A stretch of 64,000 bases of DNA from Bin55 sp009840545 (lineage in GTDB: Bacteria > Pseudomonadota > Gammaproteobacteria > Pseudomonadales > Azotimanducaceae). Below the pieces are notes generated by a model that was not told where the DNA came from, searched no databases, and worked only from the letters and a program-made list of their open reading frames with translations. Every line of letters starts with the position of its first letter. Position 1 is the stretch's first letter. Positions 26,754 to 35,547 of this stretch are shown here, piece by piece. The stretch spans positions 2,294,001-2,358,000 of the forward strand of contig OZ242357.1 of the NCBI GenBank assembly GCA_965208815.1, in the 5' to 3' direction. The position numbers were made by a program, and so were the translations under genes.

Positions 26754-27548
26754 ACTGACCGCAAATCGAATTTTTTGCTTAAACACTTTCCCCACTTTAC
26801 ATTCTCGAGTAATCACAGCTGAGACGAAACACTGACAATTGGGCACGAATGTAATACTTCCAGCCAAGGTTTTTGTTGAATTGCATAGAGAGGCCGAGTA
26901 TCCGCTCTGGAGGGTGATCCTAATACCAAGGACACGTTGGATTCTGTGCTGATTACCTGGAAGACGAAACTCAGGTCGATTCAACCGACACTGATGAAAA
27001 GATCCTCATTTTTGGTTCGAATTCGGGTAAATCTTGTCTTGAGAGCGAGTTCAATTCTACCGACTGCATTGACGACGGCAAGATTGACAAAGCCGAGGTT
27101 GAGCAGGACGTAGAGCAATGGGAGAGCATTCAACAAACATGCGAGATTTGGCGAGAAACCAGCTTGAGCCCCGTATCTGGTGCAAGTCAACCAAATAAGC
27201 ACCGTCCTAGTACGTTGTCGCAACTCTTTTGAACTGAATTTGTCCCGTTACTAGCGTCCTTCTATCAGTTGACCAATTAAATACGATTGTGCGTTTGTTT
27301 GAGTCCAAACTATGTGGATTGGACAAAGGCGAAATGGTGACCTGACTGCTTTGGGTTGAGAACGTATTAGTAGACTGTTATGAAGCTTTGGAAATTCCGA
27401 ATGTTCCTCTCTATTCACTTAATTTATTGGTGCTTTGCCCAAGTTCAAAGCATTGGGCAGCTGTAAACCACAGTATCCGCTAGTAGCGTTCCGGCTCATA
27501 GGCAAGTCGTCTAGTGGTCGGTGCAATTTCATTCTCGATTGCCTTGGT
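26754..27548. other. Gene-free stretch with an EF-hand gene relic
   Basis: Nothing intact. It holds the degraded EF-hand copy at about 26905-27202; the remaining bases up to the end of the phosphotransferase gene show no feature. Confidence 0.6.
26905..27202 (+). pseudogene. Degraded copy of the EF-hand gene
   Basis: Aligns along its length with 34083-34393, same orientation, roughly 70% identity by eye. Shared blocks include GAGAGCGAGTTC, GACGGCAAG/GACGGTAAG and the region of the stop codon (TCAACCAAATAAGCA against TCAATCAAGTAAGCA). Indels destroy the frame. The two copies bracket the phosphotransferase, the nuclease-fold gene and the IS5-type transposase. Confidence 0.75.
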
Positions 27549-30158
27549 CTAGTGGTTGTGAATGCGCACCGTTCCTTGATTGCCATCCACCGTTAGCATG
27601 TCGCCGGTGCTGATTTTTCTCGTTGCATCACCGAGTCCCAGAACTGCGGGAATCCCATATTCGCGTGCAATGATGGGTCCGTGAGCGAGCAAGCCTCCAA
27701 TATCCGTTACTAGTGCAGATGCAAGTGGAAACAAAGGAGTCCATGCAGGATTGGTTGTTGGACAAACCAATACGCAACCTGGCTGCATCTTGTGAAAATC
27801 CTTGGTTTCAAGTATCACACACGCTGAGGCATTGACGACCCCTGAACTCACTGCCGATCCCTTGAGAATGGCAGGATCGGGGTCTTTGGATACCGGCTTT
27901 TCGGGAAAGTTTGGATCTCGTCCGATACGTAGGGGAGGATTGAGAAACTTTTGCGCTTCCCGTAGAAGCTTGCGACCAGTGGCACGCTTTTGTAGTTCTG
28001 CTGTAGTGGCATTCACATCGGTCGACGACCCAATTGAATTGGAAATCTCTTCCGGAGTCAGGTAGAAGATCCCTTCTGGTTCCGAAAGGACATTTCTTTT
28101 CTTTAGCCGCATTCCCAGTTCCAGCGCAAATCGTCGCAGTACCGGCCATGCTTGGCCGAGGTAACCGAGGGATTCTTCGCGCAGGTGATAGTCGCGTTGC
28201 ACGCGTCGTAACAGGCGGCGAAACTGCATTCTTTTCCATGGCCCAAAATATGCGCTTACTCGTTCAGTAGTCTCATCTCTACGCTGTTGAGTTTGCTGTC
28301 GTGGGGCGACAAAGTCGTACTGTGCATCTATTACGAGTGAAAAGAGATTTCTGTAGGTAGGACCAGGGTCTTCTATTAGTGCTGGTTCCACGAAGTCAAG
28401 GGTGAACACTTGCCTGCCATAGGATTGCAGGTAGTTTTGCATCCGTTGAAGCACCTCATCACTTGCTTCTCGCTGCAGCACTTCCTGAATGTGAGCAGGA
28501 CCTCCACGCAATATTGATCGAAATAGCGGATCGGTAGAACGAATGTCGCTAGCAATTCCTGACAATTCGACCTGAGCGCTCAATGCGAGTGAATCAAAGC
28601 CGCTGAGCAACTGGCTGCTGGAGAAGCCGGCATCAGCTGCATGTTTTTCAAAGAATTGGTTAAGCCGGATTTCATGATTGCGATTCAACGCAACGCCAAA
28701 GTAGATTCCATTGAACCAATGGTCGGCTTCACAACGCGCCAATTCCCATATGCCGTAGAGAAGTTTGGTTGATTCAAGGTCTTTCTCGTCCAGTTCCTCC
28801 CAATGTCGCAGAGTTTTCAGATACTTGGGAAGCGCATCGTTCTTCCATCGTCGTATCCAACGCTTTCTGATTCCAATCGTTGCCCGCCAACGTAGAAGTC
28901 TTCTCTTTATTGGGTTGCGTGGCGGTCTTGGAGCTTCCATTTCGGGAGGGATCTTTGGCGTACCCACACGCTTGTACGCATAACCGTTCACCGTAGGATG
29001 AACGAAAAAGCACCACGGAGGCTGTGAATGTTCGAATGCATAGGTCTTGGAGTAGGTCTTTGTCAAATTCCTGCCCCAGGCTTCCTGCAAACCGACTTTG
29101 AGATAAGTCTCCTCGAACAGTGTGCTCACAGGCCCGGGTATATGCTCCACGAGTTGATGTCTCAAGATCAGCGCGTTCTCATCTGGTGCTTTCCACTCGA
29201 CGTTTTCAATTTGCACAAGAGGTAGACCTGTAATGGGGCGAGATTGAATGACGTAAATCTCGTCGTTCGCGATTGCCCATTCGATGTCTTGAGGCTGGTT
29301 GTCGAATGTGCTTTCCACACGCAGTGCGATGTCTGTCAGTTTTTCCAGAGACGCCGGAGACAGCGAAGGCTGGTTCTGCTTGGCTAAATCAACATTCATC
29401 TTGAAGACACCGCCTTCTTTGTTTGCTATTGACATAGTCTTCTTGTTATGGATCTGACTTTCGACGACTTTTCCAGTGGTGCGGTCAATCTTGAAGAGAT
29501 CGGGGTCTATGTCGCCGCTTACTATTGCCTCGCCCAGCCCAAAGCTTGCATTAATCAGTAGAGAGGAGCGATCTCCTGTGGCGGGATTTGCAGTAAACGC
29601 AACGCCAGACACTTCGCTGGGAATCATCGACTGAATCACTACTGCCATAGCAATTTCAGTGGAGGAAATCCCCAATTGATAGCGATACATCATGGCGTTT
29701 GCAGACCACAAGGACATCCAACAGCTCAACACAGCCTGAACTAGCGCGTCGACTCCGACTACATTCAAGTGTGTTCGATGTTGTCCGGCGAAAGAAGTGT
29801 CTTTGAGATCTTCGGCCGTAGCCGAGGATCGTACCGCCATTTGTGATTCGGTTCCTAGCTCGCGGCTTACTTGAACTAGACAATCCAATACCGATTTTGG
29901 GAGGTTTCCCTCTCGAATCAATGCCTTTAGCTTCTGTTCAGCGCCTTCGAAAGAAATCGTGCGACCAGCCACTTCAGGAATGCACAACTCCTTGATTTGG
30001 TGATCAAGTTTATTGATTTGTACATGTTCAAGATAGGCAGTTGTTGTGAGCACAACGCCTGGCGGCATGGGCAAGCCGTCCTGAGTCATTCGTGCAAGAG
30101 AAAGTGCTTTTCCTCCGATGGAATCGAGGGTTGATTCCTCTTCGAGCGACACTAGCAT
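27549..30158 (-). CDS. PEP/pyruvate-binding phosphotransferase, rifampin-phosphotransferase-like
   Basis: An 869-residue protein with the three-part layout of PEP synthase and rifampin phosphotransferase (RPH, about 867 residues). The ATP-grasp PPDK-type N-terminus (1-310) has IGGKALSLARM and AVRSSATAEDLKDTSFAGQ. A middle substrate-like domain (about 320-770) has many Trp and Arg. The C-terminal swivelling domain carries the catalytic His in GGLLAHGPIIAREYGIPAV (about 822-840). RPH transfers the beta-phosphate of ATP to rifamycins; PEP synthase uses pyruvate and has a further TIM-barrel domain, absent here. The true substrate is unknown. Single gene, no partners. Confidence 0.78.
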   Translation of the reverse strand: MLVSLEEESTLDSIGGKALSLARMTQDGLPMPPGVVLTTTAYLEHVQINKLDHQIKELCIPEVAGRTISFEGAEQKLKALIREGNLPKSVLDCLVQVSRELGTESQMAVRSSATAEDLKDTSFAGQHRTHLNVVGVDALVQAVLSCWMSLWSANAMMYRYQLGISSTEIAMAVVIQSMIPSEVSGVAFTANPATGDRSSLLINASFGLGEAIVSGDIDPDLFKIDRTTGKVVESQIHNKKTMSIANKEGGVFKMNVDLAKQNQPSLSPASLEKLTDIALRVESTFDNQPQDIEWAIANDEIYVIQSRPITGLPLVQIENVEWKAPDENALILRHQLVEHIPGPVSTLFEETYLKVGLQEAWGRNLTKTYSKTYAFEHSQPPWCFFVHPTVNGYAYKRVGTPKIPPEMEAPRPPRNPIKRRLLRWRATIGIRKRWIRRWKNDALPKYLKTLRHWEELDEKDLESTKLLYGIWELARCEADHWFNGIYFGVALNRNHEIRLNQFFEKHAADAGFSSSQLLSGFDSLALSAQVELSGIASDIRSTDPLFRSILRGGPAHIQEVLQREASDEVLQRMQNYLQSYGRQVFTLDFVEPALIEDPGPTYRNLFSLVIDAQYDFVAPRQQTQQRRDETTERVSAYFGPWKRMQFRRLLRRVQRDYHLREESLGYLGQAWPVLRRFALELGMRLKKRNVLSEPEGIFYLTPEEISNSIGSSTDVNATTAELQKRATGRKLLREAQKFLNPPLRIGRDPNFPEKPVSKDPDPAILKGSAVSSGVVNASACVILETKDFHKMQPGCVLVCPTTNPAWTPLFPLASALVTDIGGLLAHGPIIAREYGIPAVLGLGDATRKISTGDMLTVDGNQGTVRIHNH

Positions 30159-30973
30159 ATGGGGTACAGCTCTAAATTTTCTGATGGGACGGTTGGGTCT
30201 CTACCGGCGGCAAAATTGAAGATAGACCGCGAGACTTTCTCGAAAGAATTTTATGTACGCTCAATCATCCAATTAACGGAAACCTCCGTTGGCCTTAGAA
30301 AGTCTCGACTATCTCAGGTCTAAGGATCTACACGCTATACATCAACATCATTCGAAGTCCACACCAACACGTTGGTATATTCATTCAAAGAGCACTGAGG
30401 GACACCATCGCTTGCGGGATAGCTATTAAGTATCTGACAAAAAGTGCTCAATACACCTTCCAAAGGAATTTCGAACGGATCCTTGGTCGCTGGTGAACTA
30501 TTTCAGTTATTCACAGTGCTGACGAGTCCGCATTCGACCCAAAGATTTGCTCCCATCCGCCGACAGAATCGAAGTATTACAGGATGGTGTCCCGTCAAGT
30601 CTCAAGCTACTCTTCCTCAAGTGTCGACGAGTGACTTCTCATAGTGGAATCCTCCATCGCGAATCTTGAGCGCTTTTTGTTCGGCGCGTTTCATGGCGTG
30701 TTTCCCCCAAGCTACAGAAGTATCTCGACCCGTAGATGAACCGTTACAGCCCAAAACTCATGGGAATCTCGGTTACAGCTTCCGCTTCTGTACTTGATCG
30801 CAATTCACTCGCCATGTCCAAACAAAATACTGTACGGTGCGGCTATGCTAACAGAGACGCAAAAGAGTGACTAGAATTTTGTCCCATGCAGGCGAAATGA
30901 ACCACATGAGAGACTACCGGAATTTGTCTACGATCCTCGAATACCACCTTCATACTGATATGATAGAATACTT
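30159..30973. other. Gene-free stretch with an IS1595 fragment
   Basis: No credible gene. A transposase C-terminal relic lies near 30660-30745. The last 60 bases before the next gene are AT-rich and may hold its promoter, but no clear boxes are seen. Confidence 0.5.
30660..30745 (+). pseudogene. Relic of an IS1595-family transposase, C-terminal end
   Basis: One frame reads WRVSPKLQKYLDP, a TAG, then MNRYS, matching the IS1595-type end (VSPKHLQKYLDEF..RYN). A neighbouring frame just upstream reads FLFGAFHGVF, like the preceding FW..LKRG..G.Y block. This is a heavily decayed fragment. Confidence 0.45.
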
Positions 30974-32410
30974 ATGGAATTTCAGGCATCATATATCTCG
31001 AAGGAACCATCAGTGAGCAAAAAGCGAATACTTACGATCGGGTTAGAACTTGCATCGAACACAGTAACACACTCAAAGTTTCGTGAAAAACGATCTCTAT
31101 TAGATTGGGACATCATATTATTCAAACCCCAGATTTTTGAATTCTATGACCATGAAGATACATATCAAGGCAAACCATATCTAAATGAAGATGACTCATT
31201 TCGACTGACGGAGTCTTGTGAGCATTGGAAACGCCAGATCAAACTAGCGTTTGACGCTGGCAAGACTATAGTTGTATTCGCTACTAACTTATACGAAGTA
31301 TTTGTTGACACAGGCAATCGTGATCGTTCCGGTACTGGACGCAATGAAAAAACCACAATACTTGTGCAGACGTTTAATAATTATCACTCTCTCCCTTTGA
31401 ATCTAGATCCTATTGAATCGCATGGAACTAGAATGAAACTTTCTACAGATGGCAATCGATGGTTAGCTCCCTATTGGAATAAATTCGGACATCACTCTAG
31501 CTATAAAGTATTTTTTGAGGAACCAACAGTACCTCCATGTATTGTAACAAGCGACGGCAACAAAGCGGTAGGAGCAATATTCAAAAGTGCGAATTCTACA
31601 GGTACATTGGTGGTCCTTCCCGACATAGAATTTGAACCGGACAGGTTCTTTGTGGAAGAGGATGAAGACATGCGATACACAAGCGAAGCTGAACAGTTCG
31701 CTATTCGTTTTCTTCAGTGTGTTACCGCACTCGATCAACAATTGCAGAGAAGGGGAAACACTACTCCGACTCCGAGCTGGGCTCTTGGAAAGGACTATGT
31801 ATTAGAGCCTGAACTACTTCTAAAGCGCGAACTCGATGAGGCCAAAAAAAGAGAAGAATTAGCTCGGTCTCAAAGAGAAGAGTTAGAGAAAAAATGCAGT
31901 GCAATTGGCGAGTACAGAGCGTTACTCTACGAAAAAGGAATACCATTGGAGAATGCCATCGCAAAAGCTCTTGACTTGATGGGTTTCAAGACATCTTCCT
32001 TTGAAGCATCTGACTCCCAAATCGATGTAATATTTGTTTCGGAAGAAGGTAGGTTAGTCGGAGAGGCGGAAGGTAAAGACAATCGAGCAATCAACATTGA
32101 AAAGTTTCGTCAGTTAAGCCTAAATATTCAAGAAGACTTTGAACGCAATGAAGTACTGACACCAGCAAAACCAGTGCTTTTTGGTAATCCTTTTCGATTG
32201 GAGGTACCGGAAGAACGAGATGGGCCATTTACGGAGAAGTGCAAATCGGCCGCGGCACTTAATTCTACTGCACTAGTCTTCACCCCGGATTTATTTCACG
32301 TTGTCAAGTATCTATTACACCATGACGACCCAAGTTATTCGAACGAATGCCGGCGAACAATTCTAGAGACTGTAGGGCGAGTGACGTTTCCAAGTCCGTT
32401 TCAAGAATAG
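30974..32410 (+). CDS. Unknown protein with C-terminal PD-(D/E)xK-like domain
   Basis: A 478-residue protein. The first 280 residues are an alpha/beta region with no motif I know. Residues about 275-310 are a charged coiled coil (ELDEAKKREELARSQREELE). The last 160 residues contain SQIDVIFVSEEGRLVGEAEGKD (about 350-371), which fits the Asp...Glu-x-Lys core of restriction-type nucleases. Base composition is more AT-rich than the neighbours, suggesting transfer. It stands alone. A role in defence or DNA turnover is possible but not shown. Confidence 0.65.
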   Translation: MEFQASYISKEPSVSKKRILTIGLELASNTVTHSKFREKRSLLDWDIILFKPQIFEFYDHEDTYQGKPYLNEDDSFRLTESCEHWKRQIKLAFDAGKTIVVFATNLYEVFVDTGNRDRSGTGRNEKTTILVQTFNNYHSLPLNLDPIESHGTRMKLSTDGNRWLAPYWNKFGHHSSYKVFFEEPTVPPCIVTSDGNKAVGAIFKSANSTGTLVVLPDIEFEPDRFFVEEDEDMRYTSEAEQFAIRFLQCVTALDQQLQRRGNTTPTPSWALGKDYVLEPELLLKRELDEAKKREELARSQREELEKKCSAIGEYRALLYEKGIPLENAIAKALDLMGFKTSSFEASDSQIDVIFVSEEGRLVGEAEGKDNRAINIEKFRQLSLNIQEDFERNEVLTPAKPVLFGNPFRLEVPEERDGPFTEKCKSAAALNSTALVFTPDLFHVVKYLLHHDDPSYSNECRRTILETVGRVTFPSPFQE

Positions 32411-32874
32411 TATTTTCTTGTGGAGAATTAGATGGGGCTATGTGGCTCATTTGTAGTTCGATTTGCACAGAAGAACGCATCTCTTATGCGGGTCCGAAGA
32501 GCTGTCCTACAAGTACGAAACTTGAACACTCTACCAAGAAATTTTCCTTCGAGTGCCCATGATCTACCCTAACATGGATGAGTCTGACAAACAGAGGTCG
32601 AGGAGTTTTTCAAGCTTGACGATCCAACACGATGCCGAGACTCGGCTCTCGTCACAACTAAACAGAGAAAACTCTCGCACTCGGCCAAATAATCTCAATC
32701 GGCAGGGCACCTCTATTAAAGCGTTTTTCGGACTGGCGAGTAGTCGTTTAGGGGAGAGAATCGCCGGAATCTTCGATATTCGTTTGATTTGGCCAAGTTG
32801 CGCGTCCCCTGTGCAGGCTTCAAGCCTGCTTTTTCGGTCCGGTGTCGGATTTCGGGCGCACTGAGGCACCGACG
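32411..32874. other. Gene-free stretch before the IS5-type transposase
   Basis: Opposing short frames at 32553-32869 overlap on both strands and neither looks like a protein. A hairpin with a T-run lies at its end (separate entry). The left end of the insertion element must fall near here, but no inverted repeat was found by eye. Confidence 0.5.
32813..32834 (+). terminator. Rho-independent terminator-like hairpin
   Basis: GCAGGC TTCAA GCCTGC followed by TTTTT: a six-base GC-rich stem, five-base loop and five Ts. It reads on the + strand, about 400 bases after the nuclease-fold gene and just before the transposase (which runs the other way). It may end + strand transcription or belong to the insertion element's edge. 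Confidence 0.55.
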
Positions 32875-33930
32875 CTACCCAGGAGCGCTTTCGACCTCCA
32901 CCAGATGGACCAGACGTCTCATGTTGTACACGACGTGCTCCAAGAGGAGTTCCGAGCGGGCCCGCTTCAGACCCACGCCGCGGTGCTTGTCAACTTTCAT
33001 GTCGTTGCGGATCGATCCGAAGACATGCTCCACCCGAGCCCGGGTCCTGGCGATCGACTTGTTGGCCTCCTCGCGAGCCTGTCTCAACGGCTCCCGCTCC
33101 TTTCTGGGAGCGCGGAACGCGAGGCACGGCACGCGGTACCGTCCCTGGATGCCTTCGCGCAGCTCCTGCGAGTCGTAGCCTCGGTCGCCGTACACCGGAC
33201 CCCGCTTCGGCACCTTGTCGAGAAGCCCCGCCGCCTCCTGGACGTCGTGCACGTTGGCCGGAGTCACCGAGCCGGCGCGGATCAGCTTGTGCCTCACGTC
33301 CACCACCACATGGCGCTTGTAGCCGAAGAACGACTTCGAGCCCTTCCTCGTCCACTGCGCGTCGAGGTCCTTCTGCCGCCGCTTCGAAGGCTTCCATCGG
33401 GGCCTGCCGCCCCCGTCGATCGTCTCCCGCTCCTCCTTCTTCAGTCGCCGCACCGGAACCTCCACCACGCTGGCGTCGATCATGCAGCCGTCCTTCATCG
33501 CGAACCCCTTCTCCCGGGCGATCGCCTCCATCTCCTCGAACACCTGGTCCATGACGCCCCGCCTCTCCAGAGCCTTGCGGTACTTGTGGATGGTCTTCGC
33601 GTCCGGACCCGTGCCCGGACTCAGTCCCAGAAACCGCACCACCCGCGCGTGATGGCGGCACAGATCCTCCAGAGCCTCGTCCGAAAGATCGCCCTTGGTC
33701 TTGCCCACCACCAGAACCTTGAACATCGAAACCGCGTCCCACGAGGGACGACCCGGCCTCGCGTCGTGGCGCGTCCACGGCCACGCCCTCTCCAGGGTTT
33801 CCCGGAACCGCTCCCAGTCGAACAGACAATCCATCTTCTCCAGATGCGTGTCCTTCGAACGCTCCAGCGAGGCAAACATGGACGAGTCGGGAAGCAGGTC
33901 GGCTTCGGAAGGTCGAACGGTGCGTGTCAT
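32875..33930 (-). mobile_element. IS5-family transposase
   Basis: DDE transposase of 351 residues when started at ATG 33930 (MTRTVRPSEADLL); the frame stays open to 34026. The catalytic triad is visible: Asp in DGCMIDASVVE, Asp in VYGDRGYDS, and Glu in RARVEHVFGSI with the R/K pair typical of IS5 (KSIARTRARVEHVFGSIR). The C-terminus VYNMRRLVHL is also typical. The gene is strikingly GC-rich, which creates long spurious frames on the other strands (up to 413 residues) and marks recent arrival from a GC-rich genome. It appears intact. Its insertion removed the 5' end of the EF-hand gene at its right. Terminal repeats were not resolved. Confidence 0.88.
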
Positions 33931-34103
33931 GCGAGAAAAGCAACGGTAGTTTGGAACAACCCCTATGTTAGCCCCAAAATGTTGCGTTCCTGCTGCAACA
34001 CCGCAGACAATCGACAAAATCGTCAATTAATAGACGTGCCCCCAAGTGGAGTTCAAAATGGACATCGAGGATCGACAGACTAGACACCGATGGAGATGGT
34101 GCG

Positions 34104-34385
34104 TTGACCTGGGATGAAGTCTCCGCTGATTCCCAGGAAAACGAATCTCAGGCCGATGCGACCGACTCAAATGAGAAGATCTTTGTTGATGGCTCGAAAT
34201 CGGGGAAGTCTAATCTCGAGAGCGAGTTCGACTATATCGATCGCAATGAAGACGGTAAGGTTGACCGGACCGAGATTGAACAAATCGTGGACGAGCTTGA
34301 GAGTGTAAGACAGAGCGTGCAAGACATGGTGAAAAACCAGCTCGCACCCGAATCAGACGACAATCTCGAAGAGTCAATCAAGTAA
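34104..34385 (+). pseudogene. EF-hand protein gene, 5' end lost beside the IS element
   Basis: The frame encodes two EF-hand calcium-binding loops: DTDGDGALTWDE (34083-34118) and DRNEDGKVDRTE (34239-34274), separated by an acidic linker. The TTG at 34104 lies inside the first loop, so it is not the natural start. The frame runs open upstream past 34023 towards the transposase without a credible start or signal peptide. EF-hand proteins of this kind are usually exported, so the lost part likely held a signal peptide. A degraded second copy lies at 26905-27202. Ca2+ binding by the remnant is possible but expression is doubtful. Confidence 0.65.
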
Positions 34386-34414
34386 GCAATCTATAACCCT
34401 ACTCTACGTGTCGA

Positions 34415-34771
34415 TCAGAAACTGATCGGATCGTTTTGGGATTCATTCGGTTCTGTACTTAGACTTCTAGAGAAGGTAGTTCTAACCCGTTTTGGAAGGT
34501 ATGCGGCATCCATGACAGCGCCTATTTCGTCCAGTGAGGGGTCCAGTACGCTTTCGAGCTTTTGCAAACAGTTAATACAGAGAAACGCCATGGCAATATT
34601 GCCAATGGCGACTCCAGGGTCTCCACGTTCCATTCTCTGAACAGTTCCAAGAGAGACTCCCATCTTCATAGCCATGTCTTTTTGCGACAGTCTTCGTCGC
34701 AACCGAGCCGTTCTGAGGGCACTACCAATTTGAACTGTTGCTCTCGAAACGGCTTGAGTTACATGCTTCAC
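34415..34771 (-). CDS. XRE-family helix-turn-helix regulator
   Basis: A 118-residue DNA-binding protein. Residues about 14-62 form an XRE/HipB-type domain: IGSALRTARLRRRLSQKDMA, then MGVSLGTVQRMERGDPGVAIG. The C-terminus is a helical dimerisation segment (about 63-95) and a disordered tail. Such genes often precede a hipA-type toxin, but none follows. It stands alone, divergent from the secreted-protein gene at 35104. A palindromic site about 200 bases upstream may be its operator. Confidence 0.82.
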   Translation of the reverse strand: MKHVTQAVSRATVQIGSALRTARLRRRLSQKDMAMKMGVSLGTVQRMERGDPGVAIGNIAMAFLCINCLQKLESVLDPSLDEIGAVMDAAYLPKRVRTTFSRSLSTEPNESQNDPISF

Positions 34772-34941
34772 GTTTTCTCATCCGTTCACTTAACACACTA
34801 TATTTTAGTTATTAACCATATTTACAATCTATAAATAGATCATAGTCTCCAAAATGAAACATAAGACTTATCAACGCATGTCTAATGCAACTCACCGTAC
34901 TCCCATCCGTTCTTCCCTCTATCGAAGCGCACCCTATAAGT

Positions 34942-34984
34942 AACGATTGTTTCTTTAGTTTCTCTGCTGGGAAACGATCGTTTC
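34942..34984. promoter_or_regulatory. Palindromic operator candidate between the XRE gene and a secreted-protein gene
   Basis: GAAACGATCGTTTC at 34971-34984 is a perfect 14-base palindrome. A one-mismatch half-copy, AACGATTGTTTC, lies at 34942-34953, 31 bases away (three helical turns). The pair lies in the divergent region between the XRE regulator (start 34771) and the exported protein (start 35104). Confidence 0.45.
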
Positions 34985-35103
34985 TCAACAGCGATATCCC
35001 ATAGGTGGCTATCATTTCAAAAGAGCGCTTGCAGAGAAACGAAGAACAAAGTTGTCCGAACGGACGCCAAGAACGGATAAACACCAAAACGACGGGAGCA
35101 AGG

Positions 35104-35547
35104 ATGAAAGCACGAAAATGCTCGACAGTATTGCTGGTAATACTGACAATGCTGGTTGCGACAGGAAGCTCAGAGCGACCTTATACCGATTTTCTGACCA
35201 AGAACAATCTCGATACGATCACATTGCGATACGACGAATTGCAGGATTGGCTGGATATGAGCTTCGAATTTGGAAAACAGGCCATGCGAAATGCCGACTA
35301 CTACAACCAATCAGTTCTGGACGACGAATCGTTGGACCAGAGAAAGGAAACTTGGAAGGATACATGTGAGCAAGCACAGAGAGTAATCAAGGCGAAAGCG
35401 AAAGACATTCCAGTAAGAAACAGGCTAAACACTGATATCCATGCAGTCATACCTCACCATCTCAATGAAAGGACCGCAGATTTCTTCGATTCCACTGAAA
35501 TAGAGTGGGACTGCGACTTCCTGGAGAAAATCATCGGGAAAAACTAG
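35104..35547 (+). CDS. Small exported protein of unknown function
   Basis: Start placed at ATG 35104 (after GGGAGCAAGG), not at 35005, because a signal peptide then begins directly: MKARKCSTVLLVILTMLVAT with cleavage near residue 22. The mature about 125 residues are helical, Asp/Glu/Lys-rich, with one Cys in WKDTCEQAQ and another in EWDCDFLE, which could pair. No family recognised. It is divergent from the XRE regulator with a palindromic site between them. Confidence 0.65.
   Translation: MKARKCSTVLLVILTMLVATGSSERPYTDFLTKNNLDTITLRYDELQDWLDMSFEFGKQAMRNADYYNQSVLDDESLDQRKETWKDTCEQAQRVIKAKAKDIPVRNRLNTDIHAVIPHHLNERTADFFDSTEIEWDCDFLEKIIGKN

Noticed and set aside
32875..34060. Terminal inverted repeats of the IS5-type element
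   Set aside because: Comparing the sequences on both sides by eye gave no convincing inverted match, so element ends are not claimed.
32842..34083. Long open frames on both strands opposite the transposase (up to 413 residues)
   Set aside because: They are by-products of the high GC of the transposase gene; their translations are Arg/His/Pro-rich and without motifs, while the minus-strand frame has a full DDE triad.
34415..34771. HipB antitoxin with a HipA toxin
   Set aside because: The domain fits HipB-like regulators, but no kinase-like hipA gene is adjacent on either side.
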